DNA of 48,247 nucleotides from contig CAIUQR010000122.1 of assembly GCA_903901335.1 (NCBI GenBank), positions 1 to 48,247 on the forward strand, given 5' to 3'. The number at the start of each line of letters is the position of its first letter. Positions within the stretch are counted from its first letter, which is position 1. Source of the DNA: an uncultured delta proteobacterium (lineage in GTDB: Bacteria > Desulfobacterota > Desulfobulbia > Desulfobulbales > Desulfocapsaceae). The position numbers were made by a program, and so were the translations under genes. The notes below the pieces were generated by a model. It saw nothing but the letters and a program-made list of their open reading frames with translations. It did no database searches and was not told the DNA's origin. Of this stretch, positions 15,217-24,209 are shown piece by piece.

Positions 15217-16860
15217 TTATTCCCAAACGTATGTTGCCGAGAGTTCAGGGTTTTCCTGCCATGGGGCCTTCATATAGCTCCAGACCCTGCTGTTGACCAG
15301 CCGGTCGATCTCGTGATAGAAGTTCACTGCCCCAACAAATCCGGCATACGGGCCGCCGGAATCGTAGCTATGGAGCTGTTTTTGGGGGATGCCCAGTTTC
15401 TGTACCGAGTATTTTTCCTTGATCCCGGCACAGAAGAGATCAGGTTTCATGATCTGGATGAGCTTGTCGGCCTCATACTGGTTCATGTCGTCGATAATTA
15501 TAGTATCTTTATCCATATCCGGGTTGAGTCCGTGATACTCCTTGAAGTGCAGGCCGTCTTTTTCCAGGGCCTGCATCTCCTCGGGGCTTTTACGGGGCCG
15601 GAAGAGTTTTTCGTCCGGCTCGACCTCGAGCTCTTCAATATTCCGGCTGTCGGCATCGACCTTCAAAGTAGGGATCACCTGCCGGCCTTCATAATCGTCG
15701 CGATGGCCGAATTCATAGCCGGCGCTGATCGTCTTCATGCCCATCTCCTTGAAGAGTTCCTGGTAATGATGGGCCCGGGAGCCGCCGACAAAGATCATTG
15801 CCGTTTTCCCTTCGGTGCGGGGGAGTACATCTGCTCTTGCGACCTCGACTGCCGGCATCTCTTCGGCGATCACCTCTTCCACTCGGTCGATCAGCTCTTG
15901 GTCGCCAAAATACTTTGCGATTTTCCGAAGCGACTTGGCCGTGGAGTTAGCGCCGATAAAATTGATTTTAATCCACGGGATGCCGTACTTAACCTCCAGC
16001 ATGTCCGCCACATAGTTGATGGAGCGGTGGCACATGACCGCACTCAGATCGGCCTGGTTGGCCGAGGCGAACTGATCATAGGTCGAGTTTCCGGAAAAGG
16101 TCGCGATATTGGTGATGCCGCACTTTTTCAGGATCCGGTCGATCTCGAAGCCGTCGCCGCCGATGTTGTACTCGCCCAGCAGGTTGATCTTATACTTATC
16201 CGTTTTTTCGGTGGTGCTGGTGCCGACCATATGCCGGAAGACCTGGTTGTTGGCGATATGGTGGCCGGCCGACTGGGAAACGCCTTTGTAGCCCTCACAG
16301 CTGAAGGCGAAGACGTTACAGTTCCCGAATTTTTCCTTCATCTTCCTGGCGACAGCGTGGATATCGTCACCAATCAGACCCACCGGGCAGGTGGCAAAGA
16401 CTGCGATCCCTTTGGGGTGAAAGAGGTCGTAGGCCTCCTGGATTGCCGCCTCCAGTTTTTTCTCACCGCCGAAGATGATATCGGAATCCTGCATGTCGGT
16501 GGACATGGCATAGGGGATGAAGTTCTCATTTTTTTCGCCGGAGGCCGAGGTCTGGTTCCGCCGGGTCAGCCAGGCGTAAAAACTGCAGCCGATCGGTCCA
16601 TGCACCAGGTTGACGATGTCGCTGGTCGGTCCCATGATAACGCCCTTGCAGCCGGCATAGGTGCAGCCACGCATGGTGATGATGCCGGGGATGGTCCGGA
16701 CGTTGGCGACAATCTCCGGAGTGGTGTTCTCCAAGGCCTCGTTGATCATTATCTGTTTGGCGCGTTTGCGGGCCACCTTGGGCGGGTACTTTGTCAGAAG
16801 TTCCGCTTTGATGTCGGTTGGTTCCCACTGCACCAGTTTTTTCTTTAATCGTGCCATCAT
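15217..16860 (-). CDS. nifD: nitrogenase molybdenum-iron protein alpha chain NifD
   Basis: NifD holds FeMo-co, where N2 is reduced. P-cluster ligands are in MRGCTYAGCKG, HGPIGCSFY and FATCPVGLIGDD. The active-site His195 equivalent is in YKGVSQSAGHHIAN, the FeMo-co Cys275 equivalent in SAVMCHRSINY, and the His442 equivalent in QLHSYDSGGPYAG. The GGSRAHHY and GYEFGHRDDYEG motifs mark a Mo enzyme, not Vnf or Anf. At 547 residues it includes the roughly 50-residue insertion of group II/III enzymes (about residues 385-430). Tandem ATGs at 16860 and 16857 follow AAGGAG. A full-length open frame on the opposite strand is a codon-bias shadow. Confidence 0.98.
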   Translation of the reverse strand: MMARLKKKLVQWEPTDIKAELLTKYPPKVARKRAKQIMINEALENTTPEIVANVRTIPGIITMRGCTYAGCKGVIMGPTSDIVNLVHGPIGCSFYAWLTRRNQTSASGEKNENFIPYAMSTDMQDSDIIFGGEKKLEAAIQEAYDLFHPKGIAVFATCPVGLIGDDIHAVARKMKEKFGNCNVFAFSCEGYKGVSQSAGHHIANNQVFRHMVGTSTTEKTDKYKINLLGEYNIGGDGFEIDRILKKCGITNIATFSGNSTYDQFASANQADLSAVMCHRSINYVADMLEVKYGIPWIKINFIGANSTAKSLRKIAKYFGDQELIDRVEEVIAEEMPAVEVARADVLPRTEGKTAMIFVGGSRAHHYQELFKEMGMKTISAGYEFGHRDDYEGRQVIPTLKVDADSRNIEELEVEPDEKLFRPRKSPEEMQALEKDGLHFKEYHGLNPDMDKDTIIIDDMNQYEADKLIQIMKPDLFCAGIKEKYSVQKLGIPQKQLHSYDSGGPYAGFVGAVNFYHEIDRLVNSRVWSYMKAPWQENPELSATYVWE

Positions 16861-16878
16861 GTATCTCCTTGGGGAGGT

Positions 16879-17253
16879 TTATACGATTGATTTTTCGCCT
16901 TTCTCGCCCGTGCGGACGCGAACGGAATCTCCCACCGGCAGCACAAAGATCTTGCCATCGCCGGGTTTGCCTGTCTGGTTGGTTTCGATAATCGTCTGGA
17001 CCACATCGTCGACCATGTCGTCTTTGATGACGACGGTCAGCATTCTTTTTGCATAGAGGGCTCCCTTTTGGCCAAGGAGGGCTGCCGCCTCTTCATACCC
17101 GTCCTTGGCCCCGGTCAGGACCTGAGGGTTTATAAAACCTATTCCCCGCCCCTGCGCCTCATGGGCAAAGAAGGCATCGACACCGGCCTCGGTCAGGGCT
17201 ATCTTGGTCTTGTTCATCATATTCATGCGCACAACTGCGATCACCTCTTTCAT
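16879..17253 (-). CDS. nifI2: nitrogenase-associated PII protein NifI2
   Basis: The 124-residue GlnB-family protein opens MKEVIAVVRMNMMNKTKIAL, has the extended T-loop region around GFINPQVLTGAKDGYEEA, and a GDGKIFVLPV C-loop. With NifI1 it forms a complex that senses 2-oxoglutarate and ATP/ADP and inhibits the MoFe protein on ammonium addition, as shown in methanogens. Its ATG overlaps the nifI1 stop by 4 bases (ATGA), so the two are coupled. It lies 18 bases upstream of nifD. Its presence predicts reversible post-translational switch-off without a need for DraT/DraG. Confidence 0.96.
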   Translation of the reverse strand: MKEVIAVVRMNMMNKTKIALTEAGVDAFFAHEAQGRGIGFINPQVLTGAKDGYEEAAALLGQKGALYAKRMLTVVIKDDMVDDVVQTIIETNQTGKPGDGKIFVLPVGDSVRVRTGEKGEKSIV

Positions 17254-17600
17254 ACCGCACCTCCCACGGCCACGGGTTCTTTGATCCCGGAGCTGATGGT
17301 GTAGACGTCCTGGACAGCGCTGACAAAGATCTTGCCGTCGCCGAAGGCCCCTTTGACGCCGGTTCTGGCTGCGGCCATGATCGTTTCGATGACAAAGTCT
17401 TTGTCTTCCTCTTTGACCACGCTCATCAGCATAGTCTTGGGCAGCTCGTCATAGGTTATGGCCCCGATTTTAATACCGCGCTGCTTGCCGCGCCCCGCTA
17501 CCGAATATTTTGTAACTGCCGGAAACCCTGCATCCATAAGGGCCGCCAGGACATCGTCTGCTTTTTCAGGTCTGATTATTGCTCTGATCATAATCATCAT
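17250..17600 (-). CDS. nifI1: nitrogenase-associated PII protein NifI1
   Basis: The 116-residue GlnB-like protein begins MMIMIRAIIRPEKADDVLAA and has a shortened T-loop (around GIKIGAITYDELPKTML) and a GAFGDGKIFVSAV C-loop. These features are typical of NifI1. It partners NifI2 in nitrogenase switch-off. The start at 17600 is chosen because AAGGAG lies 8 bases upstream; a longer frame from 17639 overlaps the 3' end of nifH. The gene order nifH-nifI1-nifI2-nifD is diagnostic of group II/III nif clusters. Confidence 0.96.
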   Translation of the reverse strand: MMIMIRAIIRPEKADDVLAALMDAGFPAVTKYSVAGRGKQRGIKIGAITYDELPKTMLMSVVKEEDKDFVIETIMAAARTGVKGAFGDGKIFVSAVQDVYTISSGIKEPVAVGGAV

Positions 17601-17631
17601 GGTTGTTTCTCCTTGTTGTAGTTTCGATTGA

Positions 17632-18534
<903 letters not shown>

Positions 18535-18583
18535 TTAAAAGTGACATTACATCTGTACCGTTGCATCTGTTGGAATCTCTAAA

Positions 18584-18600
18584 AGCAAAGGGCGTGCCAT
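18584..18600 (-). promoter_or_regulatory. sigma54 (-24/-12) promoter of the nifH operon
   Basis: The minus strand reads ATGGCACGCCCTTTGCT, a near-perfect TGGCAC-N5-TTGCW element. The predicted start is near 18573, about 110 bases before the nifH ATG, leaving a leader of that length. The 18463-19162 stretch has no gene and holds this promoter, an IHF-like site and the palindromic upstream site. Confidence 0.92.
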
Positions 18601-18628
18601 TTACGAAAGCATAGTTTTTATTTATGTA

Positions 18629-18641
18629 TATCAATTATATA
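18629..18641. promoter_or_regulatory. possible IHF-binding site
   Basis: TATCAATTATATA matches the IHF consensus WATCAA-N4-TTR with one mismatch. It lies in a very AT-rich stretch between the -24 element and the upstream activator site, where IHF normally bends DNA in nif promoters. The match is weak in such AT-rich sequence. Confidence 0.35.
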
Positions 18642-18689
18642 TAAAATTTTACTACAGTATTGTTTATAAATTGTTATCACTAACACCTC

Positions 18690-18723
18690 CTTCCTTTTTG
18701 TCGTAAAAACTACAAAAAGGAAG
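18690..18723. promoter_or_regulatory. NifA upstream activator site with 12-bp perfect palindrome
   Basis: TGT-N10-ACA lies at 18699-18714 and is the core of a longer perfect inverted repeat: CTTCCTTTTTGT (18690-18701) and ACAAAAAGGAAG (18712-18723). The centre is about 107 bases upstream of the nifH -24 element, the normal enhancer distance for NifA. The extra arm length beyond TGT/ACA is unusual. Confidence 0.85.
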
Positions 18724-19162
18724 ATATGGTTACACTATGGTCGGCATGTTCATACGCCTGACCGGGAACTCATCGGTGCCGGTTTACGGCTGATGGCTCT
18801 ATTTTCAATGCGCCAGGAAGTAATTTCCGAAACGAGAAAGAGGGGGGGCGGGAGGATTTTCTCGGTACAGTACAAATATGTAAATATCAGCTTTTTTTCT
18901 CGAGGCACCTCACGTAAATGTAATATTTAAAAGTGGGCTGCGGAACGGACTTTCTAACTATTCTGTAGCCATTATCGCATCCTAGACGATTTGCAAATTT
19001 TGGGACTGAAATTTGCATAATAGATGTTACAAATGATCGCAATTAATGAATTTTAAACACATTACAGACAATTCTGCTCTTCTTGAAAACCCTCCATGTC
19101 GTTGCCCATTAAAGGTGATACGGCTTGAAATACGGTTCTTCTCTACTGATTTGGAGAAAGAA

Positions 19163-20749
19163 ATGGAAAATCATCTCAATAATCCCTCTCGAGCCGGTCG
19201 ATTGACACAGGGGCTTGAACTTCTGGCCCTGCATAGAATAACCGAGCTGATCGGGACGGCAGTTCATCTGGAGACGACTCTGGCCAATATCCTGAAGGTG
19301 TTGCAGGATACCCTGCGGATGGAGCGGGCGACCCTGCTTCTCCTTGACGAAGAGACGCAGTGCCTGACAATCAAGGCCTCCTGCGGGCTGTCCGAGGCGG
19401 AAGAAATGAGGGGGGTCTATAAACCCAATGAGGGTATCTGTGGCCAGATCTTTCAGAGCAGATCACCCTTTGTCGTCCCCGACATCAACAGTGAACCGCT
19501 TTTCTTGAACCGTACCGGGGCGCGATCATCGATCAGCAAGACGAAGATGTCCTTTTTGGGCGTGCCGGTCCTGGTAAATGCGGAACCGGTCGGAGTGCTG
19601 ACCGTTGATCGGCTGTTCGGTCCGGAGGTCTCCTTTGAGGAGGACATCCGATTCCTGACCGTCCTGTCGACGTTGATTTCTCAGTTTCTGACCCTGCATA
19701 CCGCCATTCGTAAAAAGGAAGAAAAACTCCGGGAAGAAAACCGATCCTTAAAGGCAAAACTGCACAACCTGCATGACGGCCACTTCATTATCGGCCATTC
19801 CAAGCCGATGCAGGATGTGTTCAGTATTATATCGAAAATTGCGTCAAGCCGCGTCACCGCATTACTCCTTGGAGAGTCAGGGACCGGCAAGGAGCTTGTG
19901 GCGAGGGCCATTCATGAGACTGGTAACAGGAAAGAAAAGCCATTCGTGAAGGTCAACTGTGCGGCACTGCCGGAGACATTGCTTGAAAGCGAGCTGTTCG
20001 GGCATGAACGAGGGGCCTTTACCGGGGCGCATGCGACACGGACCGGCCGATTCGAGCTTGCCGATCAGGGAACTATTTTTCTTGATGAAATTGGGGAGAT
20101 GCCTCTGGCTTTGCAGGCAAAAATGCTGCGAGTGCTGCAGGAAAAACAGTTTGAACGGATAGGCGGCAACAAGACATTTGCAGTCGATGTCCGTATTATC
20201 GCTGCAACCAATGTCAGCCTCGAAAACGCTGTTGCCAAGGGGCTCTTTCGGGCGGATCTTTACTATCGTCTGAATGTTGTACCTATTGTTCTGCCGCCGC
20301 TCAGAGAACGAAAAGAGGACATCCCTGTTCTTTTCAATCACTTTCTCGGGATAAGCAATGAACGAAATGCCAAAAAACTGAGCCTGACTCCTGAGCTTCT
20401 GGATTTGCTGGTTTCCTATTCCTGGCCCGGTAATGTGCGGGAGATGCAGAATCTGGTCGAACGGATGGTGATCCTGGCCGAGGGCGAGAGGCTGACTCTG
20501 GCCGACCTGACACCGAATATTCTGGCCTCGGTTCATGGCCGCCCGGAGGAAAGATCGGTCCAGAAGTGGCCACCCGGAGAAAAGAAGGAGAGACAATCCT
20601 TACATGATATCGAACGGGCAGAAGTTGAGGCTGCATTGAAACGGCATGGCTGGGTACAGGTGAGGGCTGCAACGGAATTGGGTCTGACCCAGAGGCAAAT
20701 GGGGTACCGGATCAGAAAATATAAACTGTCCCGATACGGGATAGTTTAA
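19163..20749 (+). CDS. nifA: NifA-like sigma54-dependent transcriptional activator
   Basis: The 528-residue protein has an N-terminal GAF domain (about 30-180), a sigma54-interaction AAA+ domain (about 200-440) with Walker A GESGTGKE, the sigma54 contact loop GAFTGA, Walker B IFLDEIGEM and WPGNVREMQN, and a C-terminal FIS-type helix-turn-helix (VRAATELGLTQRQMGYRIRK). This is the NifA layout. It lacks the Cys-rich linker of oxygen-sensitive rhizobial NifA, and no nifL is seen. The start at 19163 has GGAG 7 bases upstream; an ATG at 19046 would add 39 unlikely residues. It is divergent from nifH and likely activates the three sigma54 promoters in this window. Confidence 0.93.
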   Translation: MENHLNNPSRAGRLTQGLELLALHRITELIGTAVHLETTLANILKVLQDTLRMERATLLLLDEETQCLTIKASCGLSEAEEMRGVYKPNEGICGQIFQSRSPFVVPDINSEPLFLNRTGARSSISKTKMSFLGVPVLVNAEPVGVLTVDRLFGPEVSFEEDIRFLTVLSTLISQFLTLHTAIRKKEEKLREENRSLKAKLHNLHDGHFIIGHSKPMQDVFSIISKIASSRVTALLLGESGTGKELVARAIHETGNRKEKPFVKVNCAALPETLLESELFGHERGAFTGAHATRTGRFELADQGTIFLDEIGEMPLALQAKMLRVLQEKQFERIGGNKTFAVDVRIIAATNVSLENAVAKGLFRADLYYRLNVVPIVLPPLRERKEDIPVLFNHFLGISNERNAKKLSLTPELLDLLVSYSWPGNVREMQNLVERMVILAEGERLTLADLTPNILASVHGRPEERSVQKWPPGEKKERQSLHDIERAEVEAALKRHGWVQVRAATELGLTQRQMGYRIRKYKLSRYGIV

Positions 20750-20769
20750 GATAAAACCAAAGATGGTCA

Positions 20770-21885
20770 TCATGGAAGCATTCCGGCAAGGATTTCCTTA
20801 TCGTTGAGCGGTCGGCCCAGAACACATGCTTTTTCCCTCAGAGCATGTGTTTTTTGCAGAAGCAGATCGTTATCAATTTCATGTCCCAGCTCGGCAAGCC
20901 TCTTTTTCAGCGCCTTCCGGCCGCATTTGGCACCAAGCAACAGGTGCCGGGCGATACCAACCCGCTCCGGTGGATACGGTTCATAGGTGGTCGGGTCCCT
21001 TTGGAGTCCATGCAGATGTAAGCCCGTTTCGCAGCTGAAAATTTTATCACCGATAAGAGGTCGGTCGTCATTGATTGTTTTATTTGTAATTCCTGCAACA
21101 TATTCGGCCAGAGGCTTGAGGTGTTCAGGCTGGATCCGTGAGGGTGAACGCATTATGCCCAAATAACCGGCCAGTTCCTCCAGGCGCGCGCAACCTGAAC
21201 GTTCTCCCAGGCCGAGGACAGTGACGTCTGCCCAGTCGGCACCTGATTCCAATGCAGCCATGGCGTTGGCCGTGGCCATGCCGAAATCGTTATGGGTGTG
21301 GACGGCAAGGTCGCAACTGCACAGGGATTTCTTGATCTCGTCAACCATCCGGATTATCTGCACCGGGGTGGCAATACCGACGGTGTCGGCCAATCGGATC
21401 CGGAAGGCTCCTTCCTGTTCGGCAAGACGGGCCATCCTGGCGAGGAAGTCCGGATCCGCCCTGGTGGCATCCTCAAACCCGACCGATACCTCCATGCCCT
21501 TCTGCCGGGCGGCCCCGATCGCCGATTGCATGGTCCGTTCAGCCCAGGTTCTGTCTTTTCCACATTTCCTGTCCAGATGCAGATCGGATACAGGGATGGA
21601 GAGGGACAGGCGATCAGGGGCAAGGGCTGCCGCCATGAAAATATCTTCTTCTTTGCATCTGCACCAGAGGGAAGTTTTTAAATCGGGATGTTGGGTGCGG
21701 CAGAAAGTCATGAGTTCGTCCAAATCACGGGCGAACGGAGAGACGACGCCGATCTCCAGTTCGGAGATACCTACCAGTGCAAGGCCATTGATGATCACTT
21801 TCTTCTGGCTGATGGTAAAGTTGATCCCGACTGTCTGCTCGCCTTCTCTCAAGGTTGTATCTATCAGGTACATCGGTTTATTCAT
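20770..21885 (-). CDS. nifV: homocitrate synthase NifV
   Basis: NifV condenses acetyl-CoA with 2-oxoglutarate to give (R)-homocitrate, the organic ligand of FeMo-co. The 371 residues show the TIM-barrel DRE-type motif IDTTLREGEQTVG at the start, RLADTVGIATP, and the metal-binding HTHNDFGMATAN. The C-terminal region (LHLHGLQRDPTTYEPYPPE) is typical of homocitrate/isopropylmalate synthases. The length matches NifV rather than the longer LeuA with its regulatory domain. It is convergent with nifA (20-base gap) and has its own sigma54 promoter at 21978-21993. Confidence 0.95.
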   Translation of the reverse strand: MNKPMYLIDTTLREGEQTVGINFTISQKKVIINGLALVGISELEIGVVSPFARDLDELMTFCRTQHPDLKTSLWCRCKEEDIFMAAALAPDRLSLSIPVSDLHLDRKCGKDRTWAERTMQSAIGAARQKGMEVSVGFEDATRADPDFLARMARLAEQEGAFRIRLADTVGIATPVQIIRMVDEIKKSLCSCDLAVHTHNDFGMATANAMAALESGADWADVTVLGLGERSGCARLEELAGYLGIMRSPSRIQPEHLKPLAEYVAGITNKTINDDRPLIGDKIFSCETGLHLHGLQRDPTTYEPYPPERVGIARHLLLGAKCGRKALKKRLAELGHEIDNDLLLQKTHALREKACVLGRPLNDKEILAGMLP

Positions 21886-21977
21886 TTCTTTTATAACCTT
21901 CCATCAAAAGTATGTTCTGCTGAGTCTTTGGGGCTCGAAGGCGGTGATTTCGAAGATACTAGGTGTGTATTTTATAT

Positions 21978-21993
21978 AGCAATTTTAGTGCCA
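21978..21993 (-). promoter_or_regulatory. sigma54 (-24/-12) promoter of nifV
   Basis: The minus strand reads TGGCACTAAAATTGCT: TGGCAC, 5 bases, then TTGCT. It lies about 95 bases upstream of the nifV ATG, with predicted start near 21968. No exact TGT-N10-ACA was found within about 200 bases upstream; the nearest look-alike (22186-22203) has 12 bases between TGT and ACA. Confidence 0.82.
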
Positions 21994-22240
21994 CTATTAT
22001 CTTTTTTTCGGGCAAGGTTCGGCTTGAGGTGATGAAGAGGAGATTATTGCAATTCGATAGTGGTGTATTTCAACCTTGAATTCGATGCTGCAAATTTGGC
22101 AGGATACCAAAAAGGAGCAGCTCTTCCTCTCCCATCTTCCCATTATCTGACAGTCCGATTTTTATTGATTTAACACTTTGATATTATGTGTAAAAAATAT
22201 ATTACAGCAGGGGTGGCTGGATTAAACAAAAAATATGCAT

Positions 22241-22285
22241 GCAAATGATAATTATTATTGACAAATAATTTGTACATTATATTAT
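22241..22285 (+). promoter_or_regulatory. sigma70 promoter overlapped by a Fur-box-like site, upstream of the cyd operon
   Basis: GCAAATGATAATTATTATT (22241-22259) matches 15 of 19 positions of the classical Fur box. It overlaps the -35 TTGACA (22258-22263), which is followed after 16 bases by TATTAT (22280-22285). Transcription would start near 22292, about 90 bases before the DUF4492 gene. The rest of the 21886-22378 gap holds only the nifV promoter and AT-rich sequence. An iron-repressed promoter for a haem oxidase is plausible but not proven. Confidence 0.6.
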
Positions 22286-22378
22286 TGATTTTCATTTCTG
22301 TTTGCGGATTAAGTTGGTTGAAAGATTGGGTTCTTTAATGGCTTCAACGATAAGATTAATGACGTCGAGCTGTTCCGG

Positions 22379-22651
22379 ATGATGGGTACCCAAATGAGAA
22401 AAAGTATTTTTCCCCACTGGCAGAGGACGATTGTCCGGTTTTACCTGGGTGGTTTTCGGGCGATGACTGTAGGAAAGACGCTCTGGAAGATAATTTTGAT
22501 TAAATTATTTGTCATGTTTGCGGTTCTTAAACTGTTTTTCTTTTCAGATTACCTGCATACGAATTTTTCCACTGATCAACAGCGGTCTGACCATGTGCTG
22601 GAGCAGATCACACTGCAAATGAAGATGCCTGATGGAAAGGACAATAAATAA
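22379..22651 (+). CDS. DUF4492 small membrane protein, first gene of the cyd operon
   Basis: The 90-residue product carries the DUF4492 core FYLGGFRAMTVGKTLWKIIL followed by one hydrophobic helix (about residues 37-54) ending LFFFSDYL. Such proteins occur just upstream of cydAB in Bacteroidota, Campylobacterota and Desulfobacterota. They are presumed accessory or structural partners of cytochrome bd, although the exact role is not established. It precedes cydA by 24 bases. An in-frame ATG at 22394 (MRKSIF) is an equally good start; neither has a clear ribosome binding site. Confidence 0.8.
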   Translation: MMGTQMRKSIFPHWQRTIVRFYLGGFRAMTVGKTLWKIILIKLFVMFAVLKLFFFSDYLHTNFSTDQQRSDHVLEQITLQMKMPDGKDNK

Positions 22652-22675
22652 TTCTTTACCGAGGAGGGAGGTCAG

Positions 22676-24208
22676 ATGAACCAGATCGATTTAAACATGG
22701 TAGACTGGGCAAGGGCGCAGTTTGCACTCACTGCCATGTATCACTGGATTTTTGTTCCGTTGACCCTGGGGCTGTCGTTTCTTTGCGCCTTCTATGAGTC
22801 ATTGTATGTGCGTACAGGGAAAGAGGAGTGGAAAAAGATCGCCAAATTCTGGATGACGCTGTTCGGCATCAACTTCGCGATTGGGGTTGCCACTGGAATC
22901 ATCCTGGAGTTTGAGTTCGGCACCAACTGGTCGAATTATTCCTGGATGGTCGGAGATATCTTCGGGGCGCCGCTGGCGGTGGAGGGGATTGTTGCTTTCT
23001 TTCTTGAGGCGACCTTCTTTGCGGTGATGTTTTTTGGCTGGAACAGGGTGTCAAAGGGATTTCATCTGTTTTCGACCTGGATGGTTGCGATCGGTTCCAA
23101 CCTGTCGGCGCTCTGGATCCTTGTGGCCAACGGCTGGATGCAGCATCCTGTCGGCATGATCTTCAATCCCGATACGGCCCGTTTTGAGATGCGGAATTTC
23201 TGGGAGGTCCTTTTTTCGCCTGTGGCAATAGCCAAATTCACTCATACGACCAGTTCCAGTTTTATTGTCGGATCACTGTTTGTGATCACCGTCTCATCCT
23301 GGTACCTTCTCAAGGGCAGGAACACGGAGATGGCCAAAAAATCTATCCTGGTCGCCTCCGTCTTCGGATTGCTGTCGACTGCCTATGCGGGGCTAACCGG
23401 GGATGAATCGGCCTATGTCAATGCCTTCACCCAGCCGATGAAGCTTGCCGCCTATGAAGGTCTGTATAACGGCAAGGCGAAGGCGGATCTGGTCGCCTTC
23501 GGTATCCTGAAAAGCGAGAAAATGCCAGGTGATGATACGAATCCATTCCTCTTCGACATTAAGCTGCCTGGCCTTCTCTCGCTCCTTGCCAACCGGGATG
23601 CGAGCAGCTTTGTTCCCGGAATTAAGGATCTTGTCTATGGCAATACCCTGGAAAAAATTGTCGGCGTCAACGCCAAGATGGAGCGAGGTAAGATGGCGAT
23701 TGCCGACCTTGCCGCCTATAAAAACGCTAAAAAAAGTGGCGATACAGCTGGAAGCGCTCAGGCCTTGGAGAAGTTCACTGTCAATAAGGACTACCTGGGC
23801 TATGGGTATTTTGCCAAACCAGAAGAGAGCATCCCGCCGGTGAAACTCACCTTTTATTCGTTCCATATCATGGTCTCTCTTGGGTGCTTCTTTACCTTTT
23901 TCTTCCTGGTCTTCCTGTATCTGGGATATAAAAATTCATTGGAGCGGCACAGATGGCTGCTGCAGCTGGGGTTTATTTCATTTTTTCTGGGAATGCTGGC
24001 ATCTCAGGCCGGCTGGGTTGTGGCGGAGGTGGGGCGGCAACCCTGGGTGATCCAGAATTACCTGCCGGTTCACATAGGGACATCCAATATCGCAGCCGGC
24101 AACGTCCAGGCAACCTTCTTCATGTTCCTGGGGCTTTTTACCCTGCTCCTTCTGGCCGAGGTGAAAATCATGCTCAAACAGATCAAAATCGGACCGGAGG
24201 AGGTATAA
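22676..24208 (+). CDS. cydA: cytochrome bd ubiquinol oxidase subunit I
   Basis: CydA oxidises quinol and reduces O2 to water at haems b558, b595 and d in the inner membrane. The 510 residues include the haem ligand His in LTAMYHWIFVPLTLG, the second His in AKFTHTTSSSF, the Q-loop quinol motif GDESAYVNAFTQPMKLAAYE, and GWVVAEVGRQPWV near the C-terminus. About nine membrane helices are visible. A roughly 120-residue hydrophilic stretch follows the Q-loop motif. GGAGG precedes the ATG. cydB starts 1 base after the stop. The oxidase would protect oxygen-sensitive enzymes such as nitrogenase. Confidence 0.97.
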   Translation: MNQIDLNMVDWARAQFALTAMYHWIFVPLTLGLSFLCAFYESLYVRTGKEEWKKIAKFWMTLFGINFAIGVATGIILEFEFGTNWSNYSWMVGDIFGAPLAVEGIVAFFLEATFFAVMFFGWNRVSKGFHLFSTWMVAIGSNLSALWILVANGWMQHPVGMIFNPDTARFEMRNFWEVLFSPVAIAKFTHTTSSSFIVGSLFVITVSSWYLLKGRNTEMAKKSILVASVFGLLSTAYAGLTGDESAYVNAFTQPMKLAAYEGLYNGKAKADLVAFGILKSEKMPGDDTNPFLFDIKLPGLLSLLANRDASSFVPGIKDLVYGNTLEKIVGVNAKMERGKMAIADLAAYKNAKKSGDTAGSAQALEKFTVNKDYLGYGYFAKPEESIPPVKLTFYSFHIMVSLGCFFTFFFLVFLYLGYKNSLERHRWLLQLGFISFFLGMLASQAGWVVAEVGRQPWVIQNYLPVHIGTSNIAAGNVQATFFMFLGLFTLLLLAEVKIMLKQIKIGPEEV

Positions 24209-24209
24209 G

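Noticed and set aside
15178..16848. 556-codon open frame antisense to nifD
   Set aside because: It mirrors nifD almost exactly, has no family features, and arises from strong codon bias in the real gene.
22186..22203. NifA-like TGT...ACA upstream of nifV
   Set aside because: The spacer is 12 rather than 10 bases and the sequence is simply AT-rich.
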